Shown in pieces: positions 1 to 12,016 of a stretch of DNA of 64,000 nt (position 1 is the stretch's first letter; every line of letters starts with the position of its first letter). The notes under the pieces are model-generated. The model was not told the origin of the DNA, did not search any database, and saw only the letters and a program-made list of their open reading frames with translations. The DNA lies in the NCBI GenBank assembly GCA_025201365.1, contig JAIXMF010000004.1:868001-932000 (forward strand), in the 5' to 3' direction. This stretch comes from Syncephalis plumigaleata (taxonomy: Eukaryota; Zoopagomycota; Zoopagomycetes; Zoopagales; Piptocephalidaceae). The translations under genes were made by a program, and so were the position numbers.

Positions 1-292
1 GCATGCTTGTTCTCTATGCGATGGATAACAAGTTAATACCAAGAATTGTGACTACAGGATGTTTATTATAGAAGGTGATTACACCGCTAAAGAGCGTGTG
101 CAACGTTGATTGGTGCCCCCGATGACTATATTGGATTTTATCCCGATATCGTTCAGCTTACTTGGAGTAAACAGCATCGTTACATGTTCTCTTTTTCCGC
201 GTATCGCGCCATATTGCACTCATTTTACATCTCTTTATTCATCAAAGCAAAAAGCACTTGAATTCCCGTTACTTTTCTCAATCAATACAGTC

Positions 293-1263
293 ATGCTTGC
301 GCTGTTAGGCAGCGTTCTCGGCATTTATGCTTTCTTTCTAACCTGGTCGATACTTCAGGAGCGTATTAGTACGACGCCCTACGGCGAGGATCAAGAACGG
401 TTCCGCTACTTTATCGTTCTCAATGGCGTTCAGGCATTGTGCGCCTCTCTAGTGGCACTGAGCTACATCAAATTCACGGGACGTCATCTAGGCTGGCCAT
501 CGACCGACCTACTGAAGAAATATATTCAGGCAGCGTGCACGAACGCGCTAGCATCGCCCTTTGGCTATGCTGCCCTTAAACACATCGACTACCCGACACT
601 TATCCTCGGCAAGTCGTGCAAACTCGTACCGGTAATGCTGGTTAGCTTCGTGCTCTACGGGAAGCGCTATCCCCTCTACAAGTATGTCTCGGTGGCTGCC
701 GTTACCGCCGGTGTCTCGGCGTTCATGTTATTGCAGCCGGCAAAGGCAGGCAGCACCGCAACAAGCAGTCTATTCGGTCTATCGCTCCTATAATCAATCT
801 GATACTTGATGGAGCAACCAATAGTACACAGGATCAGATATTCCATAAATATCGCGTCACCGGCCAGCAAATGATGTGTTTCATGAATCTATTCGGCGGT
901 TTACTAATGTTCTTATGGCTACTTAATCCATGGAATCCTGAGCTAATGCAAGCCATCGCTTTTTGTACGCGTCATCCATCAGTTATCATGGATATCCTTG
1001 TGTTCTCGGGTTGCGGCGCACTCGGACAATGCTTCATCTTCTTTACTCTGGCGCGTTTCGGCTCATTGGTGCTGGTCACGGTGACTGTGACGCGAAAGAT
1101 GTTTAGTATGCTATTATCGGTATTTTGGTTCGGTCATGAGATGAACTCGGGTCAATGGGCGGGTGTTGCCGTGGTATTCGCCGGCATTACCATCGAGGCA
1201 TACATGAAGAGTCGCGAAAGCAGCAAGAAACCAGTTGTGTTATCAAGCAATCCAATGGAGTGA
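293..1263 (+). CDS. HUT1: UDP-galactose transporter homolog, HUT1/SLC35B1 type
   Basis: Predicted ER multi-pass nucleotide-sugar transporter of the SLC35B family. The start is put at the ATG at 293, because the family N-terminus begins just before the first membrane segment (GSVLGIYAFFLTW). Family signatures seen are LQERISTTPYG, the GYAALKHIDYPT region, LGKSCKLVPVMLV, and near the C-end TVTRKMFSMLLSVFWFGH. The reading frame changes once near 788-792: the frame up to there ends in GLSLL and the next frame resumes IINLILDGATNSTQDQ without loss of conserved sequence, which fits one missing base. A second frame after 1260 would add a lysine-rich tail (KPKKQSTRARRRK, ending about 1332), plausible as a dilysine-type ER signal but unproven. 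Upstream open sequence from 110 lacks an ATG-led signature and is probably 5' UTR. Family assignment is firm; gene integrity is uncertain. Confidence 0.85.
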
Positions 1264-1336
1264 GTCGGGATGTGACCAGCAACGAGCCAGTTAAACCCAA
1301 GAAGCAATCCACGCGTGCTAGACGAAGAAAGTAGAT

Positions 1337-1661
1337 ATCTATTAATGATTTCTAGATGATGATGATTACTACAATTATTAATTAATTAAAAAGGAAGAAA
1401 CAGCTAGTTTGTAATGTTGACATTGAAAGAAGCTGTAAAAATGATTGAGAATTACACATTTAAACTCAATGGATGTGACAAATGCAGGATATAAAGTTGT
1501 TATAACTCCTTACTGGCATGAAGTGAGCCAAGCGTGCCGTTCCTTTTTCTCCTCGTTTCCTTGTTGATTGATTCGTTTATATGCTGAACAATTTGTTAGT
1601 TGTTTCTTTTTATTATTAACAATTACCTTAACAGTTATATGGCATACAGCCTATTATAAGA
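1337..1661. other. Intergenic stretch, HUT1 3' side to STUbL
   Basis: AT-rich sequence between two genes on the same strand. It should hold the HUT1 terminator region and the promoter of the RING gene. I see no conserved ORF or RNA gene. Confidence 0.5.
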
Positions 1662-3214
1662 ATGCTAACAGTAAGATAAATAATTAGTGAAAGTATACGA
1701 GACACTGATATGTGAACTATTGGTGTTCTCTAATAGCGATCAAAGCGCTTGCGTTCAGTAGAAGTGCAACCAACTAGTACACCGATAGATGAATCTGTAC
1801 CAACAGCAGCAACCGCTGACCCTGTAAATGCCGAGTCAGACAATACCGACAGCCTTGATCGTCACAGTCAACGCACTCAGGAAGGTATGTTTAACGATAT
1901 TATGTTAGCAGCAGCAGCAATAGTAGTAGTAGTAGTAGTAGACCATACAACGAGTATACATGATATCATATGATGTAGATAACTTATCATTGTCATTGTT
2001 ATTATCAATATTGCTAGATGAAGTACAATCCAGACGTAAGAGAACTCGTCAAACCACTAGTCGACGTAGTCAAAGTGAACCAGCTACACAACAAGTAAAT
2101 GAACAGTCGACTACACAAACAGATGTACCATCAACAACTAATGACAATGATATGCCATCGACGATTAATGACAGCAATAGTATACCTTCATTAGATGATA
2201 ACACTCGGCCAATAGTTAATAATGAAATGGTCAAATGGTAATCGATACTAATACTACTACACCAGCAACAACAACAACAACAACAACAACACAAGCAACA
2301 AGTAGTGATCGTGTTATTGATTTGACTACACTTGATGATGATGCTGATGATACTGCTATAACTACGAGAAATCAGGCATCTGTTGTGGTTATTCATTCAA
2401 GTGATGAGGAAGGGGAAGATTATAATAATGAAGAAGAAGAAGATGCAGACGACGACGACGACGACTACGGCGACATATTTTCGACGAGATAGACGAACTA
2501 GACGCACTGGAGGGACTAGAGGGACCAACAATTCCACAAATTGTTGGACTAAGAGCCGGTCTTAGATCACGTATACGTGCGGTGAATCGTCAACGAAATG
2601 CTAATACATGGATTTTCGATCCAGATGATGATGAGTTTAATACGCGTGAAATCGAAGCAGTTAACGCACTTTTAGAGGCACAACGACGCACTCGTCAAAC
2701 ACGAGCACTCGATGCAACATCAGTACCCGGAGAAACAAGGTATCAGTCCGAATTACGATCGACTACATTTGGACAGAGCGGTAGGCGTAGCATACTATCA
2801 CCTTCATCGTTAGTTAGACAGCAACAAAGATCCTCGTTATTCTCGATGCCTATGAGTGTATACTCTAATAATGATCTAACGAATCTACGTCAATGGCAAG
2901 CACTCATGCAACCGGTAATCTTACACGAACTTGACATGGCATGGAGTGCGGCTAGCTTTAGATACATGGATCCGTTCTTCAGTGAGTATGAAGATCGTTC
3001 GACAGAGTCTAGCGGATCTCCGACACGAGCAAGAACACCATTACCTTCGGCACGCGATGGGTATTCGAGAGATATATTACCGGAAAATGCTAATTTGGTA
3101 GAGACATCCACCGAGACAGCAACTACCAATGTGCCAAGTACTGATGCAGCAACTGGAATGATTAATGAAAAGGGAAAACAACCGATTAATACGACAATTG
3201 AAGGCGATGGCGAT

Positions 3215-3246
<32 letters not shown>

Positions 3247-3523
3247 TAAAACAACAATGACGTCACAAGATATAGTGGAGGAAATAGAAGAGGTAGCCAT
3301 ACTGGAGAGTGACTATGTGTGCGCACGATGCGCTAATGATTTAGCTATCTACGCACCTGACACGCCAAACCTCGAGCGGATAGGTACTACTAATATTCAC
3401 GCGGCCAAATGTGGTCATGTCTTTTGTCATGATTGTCTTAAGCCATTGCGAAGTCGAAAGAAATGTCCCGTCTGCGATGTATCACTTAATGCACGTAGTT
3501 TTCGACGATTATTCCTGGCGTGA
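1662..3523 (+). CDS. SUMO-targeted RING E3 ubiquitin ligase (Slx5/Rfp-like)
   Basis: Likely nuclear ubiquitin ligase acting on SUMO-modified proteins. The C-terminal RING is C3HC4: CARC, then KCGH, CHDC and KKCPVC (about 3320-3478). Upstream lie two SUMO-interacting motifs, each a hydrophobic core followed by acidic residues: VIDLTTLDDD (from 2313) and VVVIHSSDEEGED (from 2382). A basic stretch (RRKRTRQTTSRR) near 2030 may be a nuclear signal. Proposed exons are 1662-1670, 1737-1884, 2018-2237 and about 2303-3523. They are in phase with GT-AG introns except for one apparent -1 step near 2475, where a run of four T's would give an open frame if it had five. Exon 1 codes only three residues and is the weakest part. 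A CAA run and a GACAAC run give polyT/N and D/N tracts. SIM plus RING makes the STUbL call strong; whether the orthologue is Slx5, Slx8 or Rfp1/2 cannot be decided by eye. Confidence 0.72.
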
Positions 3524-3843
3524 TTTGTGTTATCTCCTTTGTACAGTTATAGTATAGTATAGTATAATAAATATTGTATTTCTATTTATATGCTACATTA
3601 ATGTGATTACATTCGACAATATGATGTTATCCATCGAACTGAATGATGGATTACCAGTGTATTATATATGCAATTATAAAAGCTATGATTCTGCATGATA
3701 ACTAATAGTCAATATTTAGTTACACTTTTATTGCGAGGGTATCTGTTATTACAAACTCATTTTATTACTAAATGCTAAGTGTAAATCAAAAGTGGATGAT
3801 AAGACATTAATAAATGCTCGATGATGATTAAATACGATGTTGG
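3524..3843. other. Convergent 3' intergenic region
   Basis: Lies between the stop of the RING gene and the stop of the secreted-protein gene on the other strand. It is AT-rich with several AATAAA-like words, consistent with poly(A) signals of two converging genes. Nothing else seen. Confidence 0.5.
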
Positions 3844-4557
3844 TTAGAATGCTTGTGCACCAAATGAGTGAGTGCTGCCAAATGAATTAAAGGGCATTTG
3901 AGGTCTATTGTTTGCTTGTTGAATTGGTACACTACGAGGACGGTTTGTATCGAGATTACGTGCAGAACCTTCGGGCACGTAGTCTACAACTAGACAGTTT
4001 TGAGATCCTGAGTTAAATTGAAATATTTCGCTATGGCCCCTAATCTGCTCATTGCTATAGGGTATGAACGTTTTATGTGACTAACAACAGTTGTCGTATA
4101 AGTTGGAACAAGTAAATAAGTAAATAAAAAATACAATTAAAATTTAACGGATAGTACTTACATGCATGGTCATTTTAAATGAATGAAATTCATCTGATTG
4201 ATTTGAACAAATGACGTAAACATGTCTAGATCTACCAAGGATCCATTGACCATTTTGCTTGGGCACTAGGATTGCAGTATGCGTATACCAGTTGCTACCT
4301 CGTTGATGATCCCAATCATTCGGGAAGTGCAAACGATAATCGTTAAATTCCTTCTTCCCATCCTCCGTAATTTGTGCAATATCTAATGGTAGTACATTCT
4401 GAAAGGAAGTAACCGGAGTTGTCGCAGGTGGAGATGGTATACGTGCCGGCTGATTACTCGACATTGGCAGCGGCGTGGCATTGATGGGCGTGACATGGTA
4501 GAGAACGGATAGACATGCTAATGCGAGAGTAACGTAAAACGACAGAACGGAAGACAT
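3844..4557 (-). CDS. Predicted secreted protein, unknown family
   Basis: Two exons, 4162-4557 and 3844-4080, joined in phase 0 across an 81-nt GTAAGT...TTAG intron, give 210 residues. The start at 4557 is chosen because it opens a signal peptide: a basic-poor n-region, then VLSFYVTLALACLSVLY, with a likely cleavage near INATPL. An ATG 35 codons upstream only adds a less typical leader. The mature part is proline-rich at first, then a beta-rich region with NDWDHQRGSNWYTHTAILV and HVYVICSNQSDEF. Only two cysteines are visible in the mature chain (ICSNQ and QNCLVVD, the second in exon 2). The C-terminal 40 residues are Asn/Pro/Gly-rich. No family is recognised. A TATA-like AT run lies about 80 bases before the start. 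Confidence 0.6.
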
Positions 4558-5456
4558 ATTCGTAACTTGATTGACTAACTTGACTAAATTGACTAAATTG
4601 ATTGAAGAAAAGGAAGATGGTATAACGAAGATGAGAGTCTTTAAATAAACGGCGGAGATCAATAGGGTTATTTCGAATGGTCCGCCAAGATGACTGGAAT
4701 TGGGTGTGTCATCCGTAGGATGCGTTACATGTGACAGCTCAACATGGTACGACGGACATGACCGGTTACAGAAAGAGAGAACGAGGGAGAGAGCGAGTTA
4801 AACGAGTATACGTTTGATGGTTACATGCTGCCCATCAGTAAACATTCATCAATGTAGATGAGATCATTATCAACACGTGTTCATGATCATTCCATATCCA
4901 CTAGATTTTGTTAATAGAATCTACGATTAATGCCATTCGATTAATATCATCATCGATATCGATTATTGGTTTTTTTTACAATAAAAGTGGGATAGTTCGT
5001 GGTGTCTTGTTCATAACATCCAAATATACTCAATACTTGATAATTGTACATGTGATTCAACTATAATGGAACGAGTTAGTCATGCTTTTATACCTGCTCA
5101 TTATGCAAGACCGGTTAATGCATCCTATTCCATAGTCAATTCATGCATCGTATCACATCGTATCACATCGCATCACATCATGCTTCCTTAGCAGCAGGAT
5201 AGTATATGATACCGGCTGGTATCACTTTGGTGGCATTCATCACTCGTCGTCGCTTACCCGTAGCGTTCTGTTTTCTGTTTCATTTCTACTCTTTATAGCG
5301 CTGGCGCACTAACTGTACTCCGACTACTCCGCTTATAGGATACATATTGTGTTGATTCCGCGTGTTGAATTCCCTTTTTAAACTGTTTACAGTATTTATT
5401 CGTATAATCGTCATCATCATCATCATCAGTACATCATCAGTACCATCAGTATCAGT
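4558..5456. other. Divergent promoter region
   Basis: About 900 bases between two divergent genes. It contains a purine-rich GAGA stretch near 4770-4800 and a short TATCACATCG/CATCACATC repeat near 5145-5180. Upstream regulatory elements for both genes are expected here, but none can be named. Confidence 0.45.
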
Positions 5457-6351
5457 ATGACTGGTTTAGTTGGCATCGAAGTTGCCCTTAACAAATTCGC
5501 AGATCCTAATGAGTCGATTTCAGTTCGTCGTCGTATTAGCCATAATATTCATATCGTCATCCTGTTGCATACAATAATACTCTTGGTAGCTTTCCGTAAT
5601 ACCACTTACTCGATATTAATGACGATTAATTATCGTTACAAGTTCGCACCCATTTGCTGTTTGATTACCTCAACATCCGGTATTCTATACTGTATATTAA
5701 CACTAGTGTATCAATGGCCAATTGGTTTGTCGTGTACCCTTGCCACTCCCATATTGTACATATTTATTGTCATCGGTAGTGTCGTTAATACGTTGTACCT
5801 AGTGGAACGCGCTTACGTTGCTCATCGTCAAAGTAAGCTCATATTAATTCTCTGCATTCTAATGATCCTAGGCCGTGTCGTCTTCAGTATATTTTCCGGA
5901 TATAACACGGCGCTTATATACGACGATATTGGCATGTGTCGGCCCATCCTGCCCAGTTACTCCTATTTTATGCGTTTCATTTTCGACTTTGGATTCAGCG
6001 CCGTGTTCTTCGCCTTATTCATTCACGTTGCCATCCAAATGTATCGCCGTCGACGTACGAACGCCTGGAGGAAACTCGTTCAAAACGGCATTATAACCAT
6101 GCTATTGATTTGCGCAACACATCTGCTCTTTTTTGTTTGCACCAATCTATACCTTCTAGGAAGTGTGACCATCATGCTTCCTATAACCGATTGGTAAGTG
6201 TGAGCGAGTAACTCTAACTAGCTAAAAAGAGAACGACAACTCATGTGACATTTGTTGTAGGGCCGTTACCATGACTTTACTAGTTCAATACACGCGTTCA
6301 ATGGAGAAACTTCAGAAAGACAATTATGCAGCTAGCTTAGTAGCTTACTAG
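5457..6351 (+). CDS. Seven-TM receptor-like protein A (unnamed family)
   Basis: Exons 5457-6193 and 6261-6351 join in phase across a 67-nt GTAAGT...GTAG intron to give 275 residues. The hydropathy pattern suggests seven membrane segments, with TM1 around IHIVILLHTIILLVAF and TM7 in the second exon (WAVTMTLLVQYT). Cys93 sits just before TM3 (GLSCTLATP) and Cys161 lies in the loop before TM5 (DIGMCRPIL). The spacing is 68 residues, the same as in proteins B (13062-14379) and C (50232-51311). An RRRR stretch followed by AWRKLVQNGI precedes TM6 and resembles AWAKLSEEGLI in B. No GPCR-class motif such as DRY or NPxxY is evident. It is probably plasma-membrane and receptor-like, but the function is unknown. 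Confidence 0.7.
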
Positions 6352-6425
6352 CTTGCTTACTAATAAATTGCACTAAGCTCATATATATATATACATATAA
6401 ATATTGTATAAAAGAGCAAGTTGTT

Positions 6426-7382
6426 TTATTGCATTAGAGTTGGTGTATATTGTATCTGATTAACAAGTGAAAGTAAAAACTGGGTCATCCATGGATCGCA
6501 CAAGGCGGCGTTCACATCGATACCAAGCGTATTGAGTACAATTAAAAGGCTGTTTAAATTGAATGGGGAATACGCGGGAGGACAAGGGTCCAAATATGCG
6601 TATTCTGGCTTGACTGAATGGTGCTGAAGATTAAAGCTCGTTACTAAATTGTTTTCGTAATAATTGCTATTATTCGTGAATGTCACATGGGTCATTGCTG
6701 GCTCTTGTGTATTACAACTCGATGACACACTAGCGATAGACGGGTCTAACTTGACTGACACGTCCGATCCTATTAGGGTGGAATAGTTCACAGTGAGTAA
6801 TAATGTTAAATAGCTTATCATTCAAGCTAATCGCCTACCTGTCGATGATGCCCGACGAGTCTTGCCAATAGCATGAATGGATTGTTTTCTATACGTTGTC
6901 GATTTCTTGCAGGACGCTCTATCGCTCGCTAAGCGTGGACGACGCTTGATAAGCTTTAGCAGATCCTTTCTTCCACGTTGAAAGTAATCATGCCCGAATT
7001 CTACCGGCTCATACTCCTCGGACTTTCGCGTCGAACGACCATCCGATATACGGCCAAAGTTGTACATCTACGGGGAGAAAAGGTCATGCTTCCTGGTTAA
7101 ATACATCCAAGTATCGGTGATGCGGCATACTTACATTGAGTTGTCGTTCAAATGAAGCGAAATGATTCTGAGCTGTAAATTCCTTCAAGACATGATTGGT
7201 AAATAGTTCCTTATCCCAAATAAAGAACGTCTTGCCATCGTACGACCAAGAAATAAGCGACTTGTAGTTGCCGTCGTCTAAAATTCTATATCCACGTGTA
7301 ACATGTGTCAATTAGTGATGGTGTACTACTAGTTAACCGGTGATTCAATCACAACATACTTGTATAAACCTTCTACGAACAT
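6426..7382 (-). CDS. HSF-type DNA-binding transcription factor, short
   Basis: Four exons (7360-7382, 7135-7285, 6839-7067, 6426-6769), with all three introns GT-AG, 67-74 nt and in phase, give 248 residues. The protein begins directly in the heat-shock-factor winged-helix domain: MFVEGLYKILDD, then ISWSYDGKTFFIWD, then the recognition helix region ASFERQLNMYNFGR, then FQRGRKDLLKLIKRR. The start at 7382 leaves almost no N-terminal tail. No heptad-repeat trimerisation domain is visible after the DNA-binding domain, and no response-regulator domain as in Skn7. The C-terminal 110 residues are Asn/Ser/Pro-rich and could be an activation region. It is therefore probably an Sfl1/Mga1-like or lineage-specific HSF-domain factor rather than canonical Hsf1. 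Confidence 0.82.
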
Positions 7383-8271
7383 CTTTTTTTGTTGTTGTTA
7401 CGAATAAAAAGGGATATAATCGAGAAATAATGAAAATAATATAGTAGCTTGCTACTATAAATAGAGTGGTCTACCACAGAGAAAGAGGAAGAGAAATAAG
7501 AGAAATAAGAAGCTACTTGTGCATGTGATCGCTGATGTAGAAATAAAGTTAGCATGTCATTTTACAAACGCGTTTATATAGCAAAATGAAAATGCAGTTC
7601 AATTGTAAATAAAATAAGCAAACACAATAAGCCACGCTAGTCTAATAGATCAATAGTCTTCTTAATGCTTTACATCATTGTATAGATGCTAGTTGTTGTT
7701 GTTGTTGTTGTGTGCAGTAATGTTAATCCATTGGCTAATCTATTTGTTCCAGAGTAGTATTACGTGTATTAAATGCATTATGATGACAGGACAACAAAGC
7801 AATATTCATGGTGCTGTGACAGTTTACATTGAGATAATAAGAGTAACGTGATTTGCATCTCTGTTTCAAAAGAAAGAGACAAACATTTCTGGGTTCCCCG
7901 CATCTGATCTATTCATTTCTACACCATACGTGTTTATTAACGCGAGTTACTCGGGGCACTTGCACACATGATGACATTTTTGTTTCTGATGTAAGTGTGT
8001 ACACATATGTTGCAACGTACATATCCATTCTTGAATAAACAAACATTAATCGGAGAAAGGGATGAGTTACATTAAATGTATGTGATACATAGGAAATGGA
8101 AGTACAGTGCTTTTCCATTCATTTACTATTTGATTGCTGAGAGCTAGCTCATCTGCATCACTTAATGTTCATTCAACCACTCGCTACTACTTCTTCTTTT
8201 TTATTATCATGCTTATTATTGTTATTCATAAGTTGGCAAGATGCCTAGACATGTCATGGTCTGTTTTCCGT
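7383..8271. other. Intergenic region between HSF-type gene and CBS
   Basis: Holds the promoter of the HSF-type gene and the CBS 3' flank. It contains a short GTT microsatellite near 7692-7710. Small open frames on both strands here have no recognisable protein features. Confidence 0.5.
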
Positions 8272-10190
8272 TTAGATTTTCATCAAGTAACTGAGCAAAT
8301 CAACCTTAGTAACCACGTGTTTGACAGTCATCGAAGCGGTGCTGGTTGGCGCGTCAACTGGTCGCTCTGTAACTATACCGGCACTATGGTGCTCAAAGAA
8401 AGTTTCAAGATCGCGTAGGGGCGTGTCAATCGTAATCTCAGTAAATGGATGTTTGACAGATGGCTCGAAATGGAACATCACTTGCTCAACCGTGGATTCT
8501 GGTGTGGCACGTCCCGACGAGACACGCGACAATAGGTGGCCAAGCGTAACCAAGCCAGCTAGACGTCCCGTGCTCGATGAGACAACCGGCAACTGATCAA
8601 AGCCGTCACGTTGCATGATCTCAGTAGCCTGTCGACAGGTGGTCTATATGGAAGCAGATCATTCGTCATGATAGCAGGCAATGTTAGATACATGTGCATT
8701 CGTGTTCAATTACAGAGCTAGCGATAAAATGATAGAGCTTACCTGTTCTGAAACAGTGACAGCATTCTGGAGATTAAGATCCTTCACGGTGGCACCATGC
8801 CAACGATCTTGACCTGCCGCCGGTTGAGCAGAGGAGGAAGAAGTGGTTGCATTCTCGACTTGCGATAAAAGTTGATTTTCACGCATCCAGTCATCGCTTA
8901 GGAATTTGGTCATATAGTTGCGCACGGAATCTGCTAGAATCACCACGCATCGTTGGCCCTTCTTTAGAGTACGAGCTGCCTTGAGTGCACCAGCTAATGC
9001 TGAACCAGATGATCCACCTAGTCAATAAAGATAGTTAGTCAGTCAGTCAGTTGTTATTATTACAGCATAATAGTAAGCTAGTTATTACCGCATAGAATGC
9101 CCTCCTCACGAATTAAACGACGTGACAACGTGAACGACTCTTGATCCTCGGATTTATACCATTCATCGATATATTTACGCTCTAGTACTTCAGGTACGAA
9201 ATCATAGCCGATACCTTCCACCTAGTATTATAACGGATTAATAAATTGCTATCAAGTGAGGAATATGCTCAAAGTAAACACACACACCTTATATGAACCG
9301 GTACGATCGTTAAGGGATGCTGGTTCAGCTAGAATAGATCCATGTGGATCTACACCAACAATCTAAAAATAGCAATCATTAATTGTAAACATTATTACTA
9401 ATGAATATTAGTAATATAACTTACCTTGACATTGGGACAAGCCTCCTTCAGTCGCTTAGCAATACCGGTGATCGTACCACCAGTACCTGCACCAGCCACT
9501 AACATATCCAAATGGCCATCGCACGCCTTTAGAATTTCTTCCGCCGTGCCGTAATAATGCGCCAATGGATTGTTAATATTCGAGTACTGATCGAGAATCA
9601 CACTATTAGGAATTTCTGCGTTCAGTTTCTTGGCCACACCAATGTGCGACTCTGGTGCATCCCATGCTGCCTCGGTGGGTGTTCGAATAATCTCGGCTCC
9701 CAATGCTTTCAGTACATCCACCTGGAAGAATAGCAACAACAACATTACGAGGATTAACAATCTACTGCGATACATGGTCAATTGGCGTATACACTTGCCT
9801 TTTCCTTGCTCATCTTTTCAGGCAAGGTAATTATCACGCGATAACCCTTAACGGCACCGGCCAATGCTAGACCAATACCCGTATTACCGGAGGTTGGCTC
9901 GATAATGGTCGACACGCCAGGTATAAGGATGCCGGCTTTCTCCGCCTCTTCAATCATACGCTTGCCGATACGGTCCTTGACCGAGCCACCTGCATTGAAG
10001 AACTCGCATTTGGCCAGCAATTCACACTCGATACCCTCCGACTGAGGAATACGGTTGAGACGTACAAGTGGCGTGTTGCCAATATGGTCCAATATGGTGT
10101 TGCATATCTTTGGCTGCTGACTAGAAAGCGTATGGCAGGGTTAGTTGAACGGTAATGGAGCCTGTGTCCTATTCCATTTCCTTACCTCAT
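8272..10190 (-). CDS. CYS4: Cystathionine beta-synthase
   Basis: PLP enzyme condensing serine (or O-acetylserine) with homocysteine to cystathionine, in cytosolic transsulfuration. Seven exons fit without any frame break: 10186-10190, 9799-10120, 9425-9721, 9288-9362, 9089-9221, 8743-9017, 8272-8643, giving 492 residues, close to yeast Cys4. Seen are [10 protein letters not shown], the Schiff-base lysine in GGSVKDRIG, the SGNTGIG loop, GTGGTITG (phosphate cup) and [12 protein letters not shown]-terminal pair of CBS (Bateman) motifs follows ([22 protein letters not shown] to HHSAGIVTE). There is no N-terminal haem-binding extension like the animal enzyme. The first exon codes only Met plus part of a second codon. 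The second intron begins GCAAGT instead of GT, the classic GC-AG type. Regulation by the Bateman module is inferred from the family. Confidence 0.95.
9722..9798 (-). other. GC-AG intron in CBS
   Basis: The intron reads AAG/GCAAGT at the donor and ends TTCCAG. Using GC keeps the conserved [15 protein letters not shown] junction in phase 0. The nearest GT (four bases in) would break the frame. The flanking bases match the strong consensus typical of GC donors. Confidence 0.85.
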
Positions 10191-10624
10191 TTTCAGTAGT
10201 AAACAATAAAATGTTCAATAAAAACCGTACAAGTAAGATCGAGAATGGTGGAATAACAGAAAGAGAAGCGTGGGATAAGGGCGATGGTATGTCCGAGTGT
10301 GTGTGTGGTTAAGCAGTTGTTGTGGTATGTGAACAGAAGAAAAGATAAGGCAAGCTTTTAAGCTGTGAATTGCAGTTGAGTTGTCAACCTCATTGTGGTG
10401 TTAAGGGTAGTATAACACGTCATTCCATTGAACAATTGACTAATTTACTAATAGGATCAGTCAGTGCACATGTATGTATTACTCTATTTGTAACATTAGA
10501 AGGCTTCTTCTATTATGGTAATCATCTAGGAAGATGAATTAACTATACACGTATTTTTATTATGGCATGCTTCTTGCTTCTGTATTATTTCTACCTATGA
10601 AAGCATAGTGGATTACATGTTCAT
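10191..10624. other. CBS promoter and 3' flank of RG-repeat gene
   Basis: No ORF or repeat recognised. Contains the CBS upstream region (about 10191-10420). Confidence 0.45.
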
Positions 10625-12016
10625 TTAATCACCAAGTACATCATCAAGCCAGGTAGTCATGTTCTTTTCCGTTGAGGATTGTGCAGTGGAACTGGTTGTA
10701 GCATTGCTAGTTGATGCTATGCCACCACGACCACGTCCTCGCCCTCGGCCACGACCACGACCGCGACCAGTAGTGGATGTTGTATTGTTTGTATTAGATA
10801 AAGTCGCATGTACTATTTCTTATTAATTAGTTCAACATGATCACAAACAATGATAACAACTAATCACGGCTTACCTTGATTATCAACTGATGTCGCGCTT
10901 GTTGGTGAACCAGTGTGTAATGTTGGTGTTTTACTATAAGATGTTCCTCCTTGATTTACTACTTTCATAGATGGTAAGGCCGTACCTTGTTGTATTCCTA
11001 GTAGATTATTCGTTGACCCTTCATCTACCATGTCCTTATCAACTGATGTTTGCTCTTCACTACTGTGCTTTAATGTGGATTTTACTAGATTCTGACGACG
11101 TTGTTTCACCGTCTCCATAAGTTTTGTCATGGCATCTTGAATGATAACGGTTCATCAAGCGGTATTAGATCTGCATCCTATGAAGATGTAAGTAGGTCGA
11201 CATTCTATTCAGTATAAATAAACGTACATCTATATTAATATTCGGCCATGGATCATCACTGTCATTATCATTGATTGAGCAAGCATATTCTTGAGTAGTA
11301 GATTGACTAGAGATGTCATCTAATAGTGATTGCTTAATATTAAGTTGCTCCCAGAGGGACAGCGGGTTAAGTGAAGCCTCCAAGTCACCGTATTCTACTT
11401 TAGTCCAGCGACATCCTCTATCTACAGAGTTATTACAGTTAGAACGTAACAACAGGAGCAATTGCTATTTATGATGTAGGACTCACCTGGTCGGTACTAG
11501 TGTCCGATTCTTCATACCATGCTTGTTCATCAGTAAATTGAAAGAAAGCACTTTGATCGAGGGTTGCATTCTCTAGTATCACGATATTACTACGGTTGCT
11601 CTGTATTTAACATATGCTGCACAGTATGATTACCTTGTTTCTGGATGATATCTAATAGCTGACTAAGATCATACGCTTCCTGTGCCTCGTTGCGTAGTTC
11701 ATCCGTATCAAACTCATTTAGGGCTAGTAGTGTGTCTTCATCGTCACTAGGTGGCAGTTCACCAGCTTGAGCGGCAATCTCGCCAAATATATTGGTCGCT
11801 GGCAGTGTATCCCTAACTAGAGCGTGAACCAATTGATTAAGGGTAGTAGTCGCTACAACTAGTATAACTTACTCGGTCTTGCCGGTCTAGCATTGCATCG
11901 ACTAGAGCCACGCGTTGCTGTTGCAGTTGCCGTTGTAGTAGTAGACGTATCCGCACGGCCGACTTTTTAGCCTGGTAACGTCGAGATGCTCGCTGTTTAT
12001 GAGGATCTGGTCGCAT
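10625..12016 (-). CDS. Unrecognised protein with RG-repeat tail
   Basis: Multi-exon gene on the minus strand. The N-terminus is basic and helical (MRPDPHKQRASRRYQAKK, then a Leu/Gln-rich helix). An acidic region follows (PPSDDEDTLLALNEFDTDE), then Ser/Asn-rich segments. The end is a glycine-arginine run of about seven GR units (10715-10770) followed by MTTWLDDVLGD and stop. Introns that fit are about 11820-11875 and 10804-10874, the latter joining DNQ to VHATLSNTN in phase. At least one reading-frame step near 11590-11610 cannot be explained by an intron. RG repeats often bind RNA or are arginine-methylated, but the family is unknown. It shares a 152-bp divergent promoter with RMI1. The exact exon structure is uncertain. 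Confidence 0.5.

Noticed and set aside
110-292. Upstream extension of HUT1
   Set aside because: No conserved residues and not typical of the family N-terminus; likely 5' UTR.
2070-2396. Minus-strand Cys-rich frame opposite the STUbL gene
   Set aside because: The cysteines come from the reverse of a CAA repeat; it is a shadow frame.
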